A DNA stretch of 64,000 bases from positions 8,860 to 72,859 of the forward strand of contig CAJUIW010000002.1 in assembly GCA_910586895.1 (NCBI GenBank). The letters are read 5' to 3'. Position 1 is the first letter of the stretch. The number at the start of each line of letters is the position of its first letter. The notes under the pieces were generated by a model. The model ran no database searches, had not been told where the DNA came from, and saw only the letters and a list, made by a program, of their open reading frames with translations. Of the stretch, positions 1-8,836 are shown piece by piece. The stretch is from an uncultured Muribaculaceae bacterium. Lineage in GTDB: Bacteria > Bacteroidota > Bacteroidia > Bacteroidales > Muribaculaceae. The position numbers were made by a program, and so were the translations under genes.

Positions 1-2524
1 GACGGGCATTGCGGAGCATATTGGCCCCCGACGCATGGCTCTCGAGCTCAAGGAATGTCGAGTATGCTATCTCGGTTTTGCCGAGCGCGGCCTCAGCCTG
101 GCCCTTCACGAGCAGCGCATCCTCGGCCACCTCCGAGTCAGGATATTCAAGAAGCACCTGCGCCGCATAGCCCTGGGCCTCCGAGGGGCGGTCGGAGTTC
201 CACGCATCTTCGGCGAGGAGATAGAGGGCGCGGGCACGGGAAGCGCCGGAAGGATAATCCTTCACATAGCTCAGCAGGGCTGTCGGGGAACCGCCGTTGA
301 TATAGGCGTTCTCAGCGGCAGTGAAAGCGGCGCGCTCTATGTCGTCCGGCTCGAAGCGGGGCGCGTTGGGCACGGAATTGATGAAAGCCACAAATTCGTC
401 GAGCTTGCCGTCGGCAGCATAGAGCTGCTTGAGGTCATCGGCTGCCACACGGGCCTCCTCGCTCGACGGGAAGGTATATATCACCTTACGGTAAGTCTCG
501 ACACCCTTGGCCCGCTCGCCGCGGTTGATGTATGTGATGGCGAGCTGCAGATAGCCGTTGCGGCCCGGAGCTGTGCCGGAATAGCTCCGCACAAGTTCCT
601 GGTAAGTACGGATGGCGGCGTCTGTATCACCCATAGCCGCCTGGCTCTCGGCCTTCTCGAGCAGCGCGCCCGGCACGAGACCCGACGAGGGGAACTGGGC
701 TGTCATACGGTCAATGACTGCGATTTTCCCCTTATGGTCGCGCTGCAGACCCTTCATGATGGCATATTGATAGAGGGCATAGTCTGACGATGCCGGATCG
801 AGATCGTAGGCTTTCTGATAGTCGGCGGCAGCGGCGGCATAATCGTTGAGATAATATCGGCAGTCGGCCATACGGGTGTATATGTCAGGGAGCAGACGGG
901 CACCGTCGGGCAGACGCGTCGCAAGAGCGGCCGCATCGGTGAAGTTTTCAAGAGCTGCCTTGTAGTTTTCCTGCTGGAAACGTGTATAGCCGAGCGCGTA
1001 GCGCATGAGCGCTATACCCTCCGTGTCGTTCTTGGGGGTGGAATTGAAATAAGCCATGTAACACTTGGCTGCCTCGTCGTAATTGCCGCGCGTGTAATAG
1101 CAGTCGCCGAGCCAGAAATCACACTGGCGCTTCACCGAGGAGTCTCCGCCACGTATCGTGCGGGCTTCCGACAGATGGGTGATGGCATCGGCCACGCGAC
1201 CTGACGAATACTCGCGGGTGCCGAGCATGAAGAGCACTCTCTGCTTGGCCTCGAGCATCTCGGCGGAGGGGTGGCTCACCTTGTTGATGGCCTCCAGGGC
1301 CGAGGTATAGTCGTTGTCGGTCATATAGCCGTTGACTATGAAACGGCGCACGTCACCGGCATAGCGCGAGTCGGGATATTCCTCGAGGAAATTCTCAAGG
1401 AGGGCCACGGAATTGCCGAACGGCGCGCGGCCGCCGTCCATACGTGCCACCGCATAATTGTAGAAGGCGATCTCACGTACCGACCGGTCATAATTGACCT
1501 TATAAGCGTTCTCGAATGCCATCATGGCCGAGGTGTTGTCACCCCTCTTCAGATATGCCTGTCCCAGGAAGAGCCAGGCGCTCTGCTCCATGGCCGAGTG
1601 GGATCCGATGGCCTGCTGGAACAGCTTGACCGAAGCATCCGTGTCACCCTTGTCAAACTCATCCACACCGAGTATGTAGAATGCCGAGGGGGACGGGGTC
1701 TTGGTCTCGGCGCAGTATTTCCACAGATACGGCATGGCATCGGCCGACCGGCCGAGATTGTAGAGCGACTCTCCGGCTATGCGGTTGCATTCGGGTGTGA
1801 ACTCCGGCACCGATCCGCTCTTGAGCAGAGAGCGTGCCCCGGCCAGGGCCTTCTCATAGTCCCCCTGCACGAAAGCTATCTGTGCCTCATAATAGGGGAT
1901 GGCGTTTCCGGGAGCTGTGGACGTGTCGACACCTCTGAAATACTGCAGCGCGCTCGTGAAATCCTTGCGCGAATAAGCTATGTAGCCCAGATAGAAGCGG
2001 GCGGCGTTGCGCCATTCCGGCACACTCTGCAATGTGCGGAACATCGAGGCGGCCGTGTCGGTCTCGCCGAGTATCATGTAGCAGTAGGCCTGCCTGTAAG
2101 TCATCTCATTCTGACGGGCCGATGTGAGCGCCACCGGATTGACCGCCGCATATTTCTGTATGGCCGTGGCATATTCCCCCCGGTGGAAATAGTAGTCACC
2201 CTCCGACATCATCACGTCGGCGCGGCGCGGCGACACCGGATATAACTCGAGAAAACGGCTGAATATGGCGAGCGCCTCGTCATCGCCGAGACCGAGGGTG
2301 GCCTTGCCGAGATAGAACATGGCCTCCTCACGCTCGGCGGGAGTGGATGAGAGAGAGTTGATACGGGCGAGCTGGTCGATACAGCCGCTGTAATTGCGGT
2401 CCTCGAACATGAGGATGCCTCGCTGCAGATAGCCACCCGCACCGGGGCTTTCGATCTGCGCCCCGGCCACGCCTGCACCTGCAAGATACATCCCGATGGC
2501 CGTGAGTAAGATTGGTCTTTTCAT
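1..2524 (-). CDS. Large periplasmic TPR-repeat protein (partial, C-terminus outside window)
   Basis: The frame is open from the ATG at 2524 to the window edge, giving about 841 residues without a stop, so the gene continues to the left. A signal peptide is visible (start MKRPILLTAIGMYLAGAG, then AGAQ). Nearly the whole protein consists of tetratricopeptide-like helical pairs with recurrent YxxA, ALxxF and YPxS patterns. TPR proteins of this size in Bacteroidota are usually periplasmic scaffolds of unknown partner; no enzymatic motif is seen. A TAACTTTG promoter element lies 22 bases upstream of the start. Long open frames on the plus strand across this region are codon-bias shadows. The exact role is unknown. 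Confidence 0.85.
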   Translation of the reverse strand, partial: MKRPILLTAIGMYLAGAGVAGAQIESPGAGGYLQRGILMFEDRNYSGCIDQLARINSLSSTPAEREEAMFYLGKATLGLGDDEALAIFSRFLELYPVSPRRADVMMSEGDYYFHRGEYATAIQKYAAVNPVALTSARQNEMTYRQAYCYMILGETDTAASMFRTLQSVPEWRNAARFYLGYIAYSRKDFTSALQYFRGVDTSTAPGNAIPYYEAQIAFVQGDYEKALAGARSLLKSGSVPEFTPECNRIAGESLYNLGRSADAMPYLWKYCAETKTPSPSAFYILGVDEFDKGDTDASVKLFQQAIGSHSAMEQSAWLFLGQAYLKRGDNTSAMMAFENAYKVNYDRSVREIAFYNYAVARMDGGRAPFGNSVALLENFLEEYPDSRYAGDVRRFIVNGYMTDNDYTSALEAINKVSHPSAEMLEAKQRVLFMLGTREYSSGRVADAITHLSEARTIRGGDSSVKRQCDFWLGDCYYTRGNYDEAAKCYMAYFNSTPKNDTEGIALMRYALGYTRFQQENYKAALENFTDAAALATRLPDGARLLPDIYTRMADCRYYLNDYAAAAADYQKAYDLDPASSDYALYQYAIMKGLQRDHKGKIAVIDRMTAQFPSSGLVPGALLEKAESQAAMGDTDAAIRTYQELVRSYSGTAPGRNGYLQLAITYINRGERAKGVETYRKVIYTFPSSEEARVAADDLKQLYAADGKLDEFVAFINSVPNAPRFEPDDIERAAFTAAENAYINGGSPTALLSYVKDYPSGASRARALYLLAEDAWNSDRPSEAQGYAAQVLLEYPDSEVAEDALLVKGQAEAALGKTEIAYSTFLELESHASGANMLRNAR

Positions 2525-2546
2525 TTATGTGGGGGTTACAATATTG

Positions 2547-2554
2547 CAAAGTTA
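2547..2554 (-). promoter_or_regulatory. -7 promoter element TAACTTTG of the TPR gene
   Basis: It matches the Bacteroidota -7 consensus TAnnTTTG on the minus strand, with 22 bases between it and the ATG at 2524. It sits back to back with the promoter of the glycosyltransferase at 2630. Confidence 0.6.
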
Positions 2555-2629
2555 CTACAAAATGATGATATACGACGGTCAACGCCGCTTTTTTTCTTTT
2601 CCATATTTCGGCATTCAGGCAAAAATCAG

Positions 2630-2637
2630 TACATTTG
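2630..2637 (+). promoter_or_regulatory. -7 promoter element TACATTTG of the GT4 gene
   Basis: It matches TAnnTTTG and ends only 5 bases before the ATG at 2643. Transcription would therefore start at or next to the start codon, giving a leaderless or nearly leaderless mRNA. It also decides against a start at 2496, which would lie upstream of the promoter. Confidence 0.6.
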
Positions 2638-2642
2638 CCTTC

Positions 2643-3695
2643 ATGAATATACTGATGTGCTGCTCCGACCTCTCATACAAGGGGGGTATGGTGAGCGTTG
2701 TGAAAGGCTATCTCGATTATCCCGACAAAGGGGACGTGGAAATCACTTTTGTCCCGACCCACCGGCAGGGTGGAAAAGCCGCCATGGCTCTCTGTTTCGC
2801 CAAAGCCTACGCGCGCATTGTGCGTATGGCTATGACGGGAAAGATTGATGTGGCGCATCTCCATGTGTCGGAGAGAGGCAGTTTCGTGCGCAAGGGCCTG
2901 CTGCTCCGGACTCTCCGGAAAATGGGAGTCAGAACCGTGCTACACCACCACGGAGCCGAGTTCGAACAGTACTATGCCTCAGCCTCCGGCCGCCACAAAA
3001 GATTCATCAGACGCACCCTCGAGATGGCGGATGTCAACATCGTGCTGAGCAACAGGCTGGTGGAAATGATCAGCGGAAAAGCTCCCGCCGCCAAAGTGGA
3101 GGTGCTCTACAATGCCGTGGAGGTGCCGGCGGCCAACCCCTACTCACTCACAGCCTCAAATATCCTGTTTCTCGGACGCATCGGCCGACGCAAAGGGGCC
3201 TATGATCTCATCGAGGCCGTCAGAAGGCTCGACCCGGTCCTGCCTGCCGATGTGAAGTTCTTGTTCTGCGGCGACGGCGAGCCCGAAGGCATAGAGACCC
3301 TCGTCGAGAAGCACGGGCTGGAACACCGTGTGGCCCACATAGGCTGGATAGAGGGGGAAAAGAAGAAACAATTCCTGCACGACACGATGATCAACGTGCT
3401 CCCCTCCTATCACGAAGGGTTGCCGATGACCATACTCGAGACAATGGCACTCGGCATACCCAACATATCCACACACATTGCATCAATCCCCGAGGTGATC
3501 ACCGACGGCGAGACAGGCCTGCTCATCGAGCCGGGCGACATCGACGCCCTCGCCGCCGCGATAAGCCGTCTTGTCAACGATGACGATGAGCGGCGGCGCA
3601 TCTCCGAGGCATCCTGCTCGCTGATATCACAGAAATTCTCCATATCATCAGCCTTCAGCAAACTGACACACATATATAAGTCCCTGATAACCTGA
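2643..3695 (+). CDS. GT4-family glycosyltransferase
   Basis: This 350-residue protein has the two-Rossmann GT-B layout. The N-terminal half has a glycine motif (YKGGM), the VLHHHGAEF segment and a linker near residue 175 (LFLGRIGRRKG). The C-terminal half has the GT4 donor site motif PSYHEGLPMTILEXMA followed by a G-E-T-G-L-L-I loop. Such enzymes transfer a sugar from a nucleotide donor, usually for capsule, LPS or O-glycan synthesis; acceptor and donor cannot be read from the sequence. The ATG at 2643 was chosen because a promoter element ends 5 bases before it. It is divergent from the TPR gene, and a secreted glycosidase follows after 32 bases. Confidence 0.85.
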   Translation: MNILMCCSDLSYKGGMVSVVKGYLDYPDKGDVEITFVPTHRQGGKAAMALCFAKAYARIVRMAMTGKIDVAHLHVSERGSFVRKGLLLRTLRKMGVRTVLHHHGAEFEQYYASASGRHKRFIRRTLEMADVNIVLSNRLVEMISGKAPAAKVEVLYNAVEVPAANPYSLTASNILFLGRIGRRKGAYDLIEAVRRLDPVLPADVKFLFCGDGEPEGIETLVEKHGLEHRVAHIGWIEGEKKKQFLHDTMINVLPSYHEGLPMTILETMALGIPNISTHIASIPEVITDGETGLLIEPGDIDALAAAISRLVNDDDERRRISEASCSLISQKFSISSAFSKLTHIYKSLIT

Positions 3696-3727
3696 ACAAA
3701 CCAGTCATCACAAGCTTTCAAACCTGC

Positions 3728-6049
3728 ATGAAAAAACATCTTATCACCGCATTGGCGGCCATCGGCATAGCTGCCGGGGCCACAGGGCAGATACGCACCA
3801 ACAACGGGGTGGAATATCTGCTCAGCCAGACCCGCGACATGAGCGGCGACTTCTCTGACTTCAGCCACCATTACTTTCTGGCCGACTCGCTGGCCGGATT
3901 CGATCCAGCCACGGGGCGTGGCTCGATAAAGTGGAACAGGCATCAGCTCATGCCACGTCAGGCATTCAACGCCAACACCTACCTGCTTCAGCCGTTGAAA
4001 TCGCTCGATTTCCCCGACACGGCATACGACAACGACCCGATACTGGCATTTCAGGTCGATCCCGTCAACGAGCGCACCATCCGGGTGCGCATCTACACTT
4101 CCCCGGTCATCCCCAAGGAGCTTGAGGACGACCCGATGCTGGCCGGACCTGTGCCCGTGAGCCGTGACTCATGGAAAGTGACCTCGACCCCCTCGGCCAT
4201 CACCCTCAGATCGGCTGCCGGATCGCTTGAGATCACCCGCCACCCCTGGAGGCTAATACTCAAGAACAGTGAGGGCAAGCTCCTCACCGAGACACGCACT
4301 TGGGCCGACAACGATTCGACTCAGGTGAAGGTCCAGCCTTTCAGCTTCATCAAGAGAGGCTCCGACAACACCCGTTCCATCAATCCCGTGTTCTCCCTTA
4401 TGCCGGGCGAGAAGATCTTCGGTACCGGCGAGAGTCCGACCGCGCTCAACAAGGCGGGACAGAAGGTGAATATGTTCGTCACCGATCCGCAAGGGCCCGA
4501 GACTCCCGATATGTACAAACCCATCCCCTTCTACATGAGCGACCGCGGCTACGGAGTGTTCATCCACACCTCGGCGCCGGTCACAGCTGACTTCGGCGCC
4601 ACCTACGGAGGGGCCACCAAACTGTTCATGGCCGACGAGGTGATGGACATTTTCATCATGCTCGGCACCCCGAAGGAGATATTGTCGGAATACACCGCCA
4701 TCACAGGCCGTCCGGATATGCCGCCGCTCTGGAGCTTCGGCACATGGATGAGCAGGATCACATATTTCAGCGAGGAGGAGGGCCGCGACGTGGCCCGTAA
4801 ACTGCGCGAGAACCGCATACCCTCCGACGTGATACATTTCGACACCGGGTGGTTCGGCACAGACTGGCAATGTGACTATGCTTTCGCCCCCGACCGCTTC
4901 GACAATCCCCGCAAGATGCTCGCCGACCTGCGCAAGGATGGATTCCGCACCTGCCTGTGGCAGCTCCCCTACTTCACACCGAAAAACAAATTCTTCCCCG
5001 AGCTGGTGGAGAAAGGGCTCTATGTGCGCAACGGACGGGGCGAGCTCCCCTACGAGGATGTGGTGCTCGACTTCACCAATCCGGCCACCGTGGAATGGTA
5101 TCAGGAGAAGCTCGGCAATCTGCTGGGCCAGGGGGTCGGAGCCATCAAGGTTGACTTCGGCGAGGGCGCCCCTCTCGACGGCATCTACGCCAACGGCCGT
5201 AGCGGCCTGTATGAACACAACCTGTACCCCTTGCGATATAACCGCGCCGTGTCGGAAGTGACACGACGCACCAACGGCGACAACATCATCTGGGCCCGTT
5301 CGGCCTGGGCAGGCTCGCAACGCTATCCGCTGCACTGGGGCGGCGATGCCGCAACCACCGCCACCGGTATGCAGGGCACACTGCGCGCCGGACTGTCGCT
5401 CGGACTGAGCGGATTCCCCTTCTGGAGCCACGACGTAGGCGGATTCGTCACCTCGAGCCCCGAGGAACTCTACCGCCGCTGGCTCCCGTTCGGATTCCTC
5501 ACATCCCACACCCGCATCCATGGCGCCCCTCCCACCGAGCCCTGGCTCTACGGCAAGGATTTCACCGACTATTTCCGCAAGTGCGCCGAGATGAAATATA
5601 CACTCATGCCCTACATCTACACCCAGGCAGTCGAAAGCTCATCCAACGGCTGGCCCATGCTGAGGGCACTGCTGCTCGAATTTCCCGACGACCCCGGGGC
5701 ATGGCGTGTCGACGATGAATATATGTTCGGCTCCTCGATTCTCGTGGCCCCGATGCTCGAGCCCGGCAGCTCACGAGACGTCTATCTCCCGGGCAAACAG
5801 AAATGGATTGACTTCCAGACGGGAAAGACATATTCACCCGGATGGAACCACATCTCCACCGGCGAGATGCCGATTGTGATAATGGTGAAAGACGGCACAG
5901 CGCTCCCCGTGCTTCCGGTAGCGCAGTCCACCGACCGGCTTGAATGGGACAAGCTCACATGGCGTCCGTTCAGCGCCGATCTTCCGGCCCGCGGGACAGC
6001 CATCCTCCCTGACGGAAGCACACGCACCAGCGACAATCAGGGGAAATAA
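3728..6049 (+). CDS. Secreted glycoside hydrolase family 31, alpha-xylosidase-like
   Basis: This 773-residue protein is close in length to E. coli YicI. A signal peptide covers about residues 1-21 (AAGATGQ). The catalytic region reads like YicI: KVDFGEG places the nucleophile at D476, HWGGD places the acid/base at D540, and FWSHDVGGF follows near residue 566. A beta-sandwich N-terminal domain carrying EKIFGTGE and FIHTSAPV precedes the barrel. GH31 enzymes remove alpha-linked xylose or glucose from the non-reducing end; the YicI-like motifs favour alpha-xylosidase, for example on xyloglucan fragments, but that is inference. It probably works in the periplasm or at the cell surface. No SusC/SusD pair is present, so this is not a complete polysaccharide utilisation locus. 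Confidence 0.9.
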   Translation: MKKHLITALAAIGIAAGATGQIRTNNGVEYLLSQTRDMSGDFSDFSHHYFLADSLAGFDPATGRGSIKWNRHQLMPRQAFNANTYLLQPLKSLDFPDTAYDNDPILAFQVDPVNERTIRVRIYTSPVIPKELEDDPMLAGPVPVSRDSWKVTSTPSAITLRSAAGSLEITRHPWRLILKNSEGKLLTETRTWADNDSTQVKVQPFSFIKRGSDNTRSINPVFSLMPGEKIFGTGESPTALNKAGQKVNMFVTDPQGPETPDMYKPIPFYMSDRGYGVFIHTSAPVTADFGATYGGATKLFMADEVMDIFIMLGTPKEILSEYTAITGRPDMPPLWSFGTWMSRITYFSEEEGRDVARKLRENRIPSDVIHFDTGWFGTDWQCDYAFAPDRFDNPRKMLADLRKDGFRTCLWQLPYFTPKNKFFPELVEKGLYVRNGRGELPYEDVVLDFTNPATVEWYQEKLGNLLGQGVGAIKVDFGEGAPLDGIYANGRSGLYEHNLYPLRYNRAVSEVTRRTNGDNIIWARSAWAGSQRYPLHWGGDAATTATGMQGTLRAGLSLGLSGFPFWSHDVGGFVTSSPEELYRRWLPFGFLTSHTRIHGAPPTEPWLYGKDFTDYFRKCAEMKYTLMPYIYTQAVESSSNGWPMLRALLLEFPDDPGAWRVDDEYMFGSSILVAPMLEPGSSRDVYLPGKQKWIDFQTGKTYSPGWNHISTGEMPIVIMVKDGTALPVLPVAQSTDRLEWDKLTWRPFSADLPARGTAILPDGSTRTSDNQGK

Positions 6050-6084
6050 TCCCGAAACATAGACACACCTATCTTCCCCCATAT

Positions 6085-6145
6085 CTTCAGAGCCGGTCAT
6101 GAAGTTAACGTTTGTTAATCGCCGACCGGCTCTGAAGATTTTGTC
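6085..6145. terminator. Rho-independent terminator after the GH31 gene
   Basis: Perfect 14-base arms (6085-6098 and 6124-6137) flank a 25-base loop that holds a smaller hairpin, TTAAC/GTTAA. A T-rich run follows. It separates the GH31 unit from the FtsB-like gene. Confidence 0.75.
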
Positions 6146-6162
6146 ATTTTCATAATTTTTCG

Positions 6163-6170
6163 TAATTTTG
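6163..6170 (+). promoter_or_regulatory. -7 promoter element TAATTTTG of the FtsB-like gene
   Basis: The element ends 5 bases before the ATG at 6176. A TTTG at about 6140-6143, 19 bases upstream, fits the -33 box. The position favours ATG 6176 over the in-frame GTG at 6170, which overlaps the element. Confidence 0.65.
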
Positions 6171-6175
6171 TGGTT

Positions 6176-6466
6176 ATGAAAGAGTTTATAACCTGGTGCA
6201 AAAGATACCTTTCGTTCACCCTGCTCGCCGCCATAACCGTGGGGGCACTGGTGCTTTTTTTCAACGAGAACTCACTGCTCACCTCGATTGAACAGGAACG
6301 TCGCATCAGCGAGCTTGAAGCCCGCATCAGCGATGCAAACGACACACTGACCTACTACCGTGATCTCAACCGCTCGCTCAACACCGACAAGGAGACCATG
6401 GAACGCATCGTGCGCGAACAGCACCATATGCAGCACCCGGACGAAGACGTATATATATTTGAATAA
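6176..6466 (+). CDS. FtsB/DivIC-like septum formation initiator
   Basis: This 96-residue protein has a short cytoplasmic N-terminus, one membrane segment (about residues 13-30, FTLLAAITVGALVLFF) and a periplasmic coiled coil rich in E, R and L (about 36-75). It ends in a segment (IVREQHHM, then DEDVYIFE) typical of DivIC-family proteins in Bacteroidota. The family bridges FtsL and FtsQ in the division complex. Length and architecture match well. It stands alone between a terminator and an AT-rich gene. Confidence 0.8.
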   Translation: MKEFITWCKRYLSFTLLAAITVGALVLFFNENSLLTSIEQERRISELEARISDANDTLTYYRDLNRSLNTDKETMERIVREQHHMQHPDEDVYIFE

Positions 6467-6505
6467 GTGAATATCTACCAACGATAGTCTACATTATACC
6501 ATACC

Positions 6506-7621
6506 ATGCCATTCAGACATCACATCATACGGACTCTATTGCTGCTGTTCATATCTTTTAGCACCGCAATATCCATCAACGCATCAGCCCCATCAGCCAA
6601 TATAGAAGATGTAAATCTTGTGTTTAATATTGAAAAAAATGGCAAAAAAGGGTTCAATGTTGTCACCAAATTCACTGTCGACGGACTAAAAGATATAATG
6701 TCTAAGCTTTGCGTGTGGGTGGAATACCCTGAAGGTACAACGCATCTTGTGGATGACACATATAATAAAAAAAATGGCTCTACTCATTTTGTGAGCTATT
6801 TCACCCCTAGATATGAAAGTTCAAGATGGGACGAATACAAATATACCATTTATAATTCCGAGCTCAATTTAAAACCGGGAGAACACACCTACTACCTCTT
6901 TGTCACCATTAATGATCCCAATGGCAAATGTCTGGCCAGAAGTAAATATGTCACTTTCAATGGTACCGGTTCCTCATCTACATTGAACAATGACTATGGA
7001 CACAATCATCAGGCTGGCAACAACAATAGTAATGGACAAGCCCGTACTTGGAGAGAAGAACTAGGCTATGGCGGTTTTGTAATAGTCAATGAATATCCCA
7101 CTGGATTCATTACCCGAACCAGATGGCGTCTTTGTCCGAATTGCAATGGGACTCAAGTCTGTGGCGGCTGTCGGGGCACTCGCCTATGCGGGATATGCAA
7201 TGGTCAGGGAGGCATCATATCCGCCGGTTATGGTAACTATTATCCATGTGCCATATGCAGCACTACCGGTGTATGTCATTCGTGTGGCGGGTCGGGTCAA
7301 TGCGCGTGCGTGAAAGGCGACTATCCAGGATATGTCATAGGTTCAACCTCTACTATTATGCCCGACGGTTCTTCATCAAGAGATTCTGCCGACTATGGAT
7401 CAGGAAGTTCCTCTTCACAATCCTCGTCATCCACATCCCAAAGATCCTCTTACTGTGCCGACTGCGGAGGCACCCGCCTTTGGCGAGGTGGAAAATCGCC
7501 GGAATATGCCCGACCACTTTCCGAACTCGTAGGCTATTATAATTCATCAGGGTCAAAATGTCCGCATTGCGATCATTGGGATGAACATTGGCACTCAAAA
7601 TGTACAACTTGCAAACGATAG
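6506..7621 (+). CDS. Exported cysteine-rich protein with DnaJ-like CxxC zinc-binding repeats
   Basis: The 371-residue product has a signal peptide (about residues 1-27, ending NASA). Residues about 35-155 look like a beta-rich domain with WVEYPEG and THYLFV-type strands. A block at about 210-275 holds five CxxC pairs (CPNC, CGGC, CGIC, CAIC, CHSC), several followed by GxG or GxR as in the DnaJ zinc finger. A Ser-rich linker leads to three more pairs (CADC, CPHC, CTTC) at the C-terminus. No J domain is present, so this is not a DnaJ. Base composition differs from its neighbours: 6601-6660 has only 15 G+C of 60. That suggests acquisition or a different selection regime. Function is unknown; zinc-stabilised binding to protein or surface ligand is inference. 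Confidence 0.8.
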   Translation: MPFRHHIIRTLLLLFISFSTAISINASAPSANIEDVNLVFNIEKNGKKGFNVVTKFTVDGLKDIMSKLCVWVEYPEGTTHLVDDTYNKKNGSTHFVSYFTPRYESSRWDEYKYTIYNSELNLKPGEHTYYLFVTINDPNGKCLARSKYVTFNGTGSSSTLNNDYGHNHQAGNNNSNGQARTWREELGYGGFVIVNEYPTGFITRTRWRLCPNCNGTQVCGGCRGTRLCGICNGQGGIISAGYGNYYPCAICSTTGVCHSCGGSGQCACVKGDYPGYVIGSTSTIMPDGSSSRDSADYGSGSSSSQSSSSTSQRSSYCADCGGTRLWRGGKSPEYARPLSELVGYYNSSGSKCPHCDHWDEHWHSKCTTCKR

Positions 7622-7637
7622 CTAACTCATATAAGTC

Positions 7638-8021
7638 ATGAATAAAACCCAAATCGGATTCTGGCTCGCCAACATAGGGCTGCTCACTGTAATGGTGGCG
7701 GCGGCGCTACCCCTGCTGAGAGTTCTTCCCGGCAGTTTCGGCTACATCTATGCAACAGGAGCCGCCCTTCTGCTCATAGGCCGTTTTCTCACCATTCCCG
7801 GCAAGGAGGAGCCATTGCGTGTCCGCCGTCTCGGGCGCATGGAGATATGGACGGCCCTTATCTTCGTCGCCGGAGCCGTGTTCATCTTTCTCCCCCAGGG
7901 CAAAGGGAATGATTGGCTGGCATTCACGCTGGCAGGCGGTGTGCTCACCATCTACACGTCAATCATGATCCCGCGCGAACGGAACAAAGCCCTGAAGGAG
8001 AAAAAAGAGGGCAAAAAGTGA
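7638..8021 (+). CDS. Small four-helix inner-membrane protein of unknown function
   Basis: This 127-residue protein has four predicted membrane helices (about 6-28, 31-50, 70-88, 91-112) and a lysine-rich C-terminus (KEKKEGKK) that should lie in the cytoplasm. I recognise no family motif. It lies 16 bases after the cysteine-rich gene and 65 bases before coaX, whose own promoter lies in the gap. Confidence 0.7.
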   Translation: MNKTQIGFWLANIGLLTVMVAAALPLLRVLPGSFGYIYATGAALLLIGRFLTIPGKEEPLRVRRLGRMEIWTALIFVAGAVFIFLPQGKGNDWLAFTLAGGVLTIYTSIMIPRERNKALKEKKEGKK

Positions 8022-8060
8022 AAAAATACTAACATTTCTGAATATTCGCGGGTTAATTAC

Positions 8061-8068
8061 TACTTTTG
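8061..8068 (+). promoter_or_regulatory. -7 promoter element TACTTTTG of the coaX operon
   Basis: It matches TAnnTTTG, with 18 bases between it and the GTG start of coaX at 8087. Confidence 0.6.
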
Positions 8069-8086
8069 CACGTTAAATAATCGAAC

Positions 8087-8836
8087 GTGTCCTTTTATCT
8101 GACAATAGACCAAGGCAACTCAGAGGCAAAAATAGCCCTCTGGGAAGGAACAGAGCTGATGGACTTCCGTATGGAGCCCTCGCTCACACCTGCGAAAGTG
8201 GCTGCTTTCGCGGGCGAGCGCACAATTGACGGTGCCATCTACTGCTCGGTGGCCCGCGAGGATGTAGTGATCATGCGGCATCTCCGCCACAACACCCGCA
8301 AAGCCATGCGCCTCAACCCCGACACCCCGATACCCATCCGTGTGGCCTACCGCACACCCTCGACCCTCGGGGCCGACCGTGTGGCCGCTGCAGTGGGGGC
8401 ATGGAGCGACTTCAAGGGTCGGCCGATTCTCGTGGTCGATGCGGGTACAGCCGTGACCTGCGACTACGTGGACCCCGACGGTGTGTATCAAGGTGGCAAC
8501 ATTGCGCCCGGCATCTCCATGCAGCTGAGAGCGCTGCATGAATTCACCGCACGTCTGCCCCTTGTGCCGTTTCCCGAGGATATGCCGCGGTTGTGCACCT
8601 CGCTCATGGGACGTGACACCCGCGAGGCTATAGCCCTCGGAGTGGTCCAATCGGTGCTCGCACAGATCGACTATTACCGCAAGCGCCTCCCCGAGGGCAC
8701 AGTCACCGTGCTTGGCGGAGGTTGCGGCCACCATCTCGCATCGGTGTGCGACTTCGAGGCCACTGTCGATGAACACCTTGTCAGCAAAGGCCTCAACAGA
8801 ATTCTTCTTTACAACTCCACCCTATCCACTAAATGA
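8087..8836 (+). CDS. coaX: Type III pantothenate kinase
   Basis: The enzyme phosphorylates pantothenate in the first step of coenzyme A synthesis. The 249-residue protein has the CoaX ASKHA-fold motifs: an N-terminal phosphate loop (IDQGN, usually DxGN), TLGADRVAA, VVDAGTAVTCD and GGNIAPGISMQ. The start is GTG at 8087, placed by the upstream promoter; an ATG further in would remove the phosphate loop. The stop overlaps the next start as ATGA, so it is translationally coupled to the outer-membrane protein gene. Confidence 0.93.
   Translation: MSFYLTIDQGNSEAKIALWEGTELMDFRMEPSLTPAKVAAFAGERTIDGAIYCSVAREDVVIMRHLRHNTRKAMRLNPDTPIPIRVAYRTPSTLGADRVAAAVGAWSDFKGRPILVVDAGTAVTCDYVDPDGVYQGGNIAPGISMQLRALHEFTARLPLVPFPEDMPRLCTSLMGRDTREAIALGVVQSVLAQIDYYRKRLPEGTVTVLGGGCGHHLASVCDFEATVDEHLVSKGLNRILLYNSTLSTK

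Noticed and set aside
35..2245. Long open frames on the plus strand opposite the TPR gene (for example 35-787 and 1271-2245).
   Set aside because: The minus strand has one uninterrupted frame with signal peptide and TPR pattern. The plus frames have no family pattern and arise from codon bias.
4253..5521. A 422-codon open frame on the minus strand inside the GH31 gene.
   Set aside because: The plus-strand frame has complete GH31 motifs and catalytic residues, while the antisense product matches nothing recognisable.
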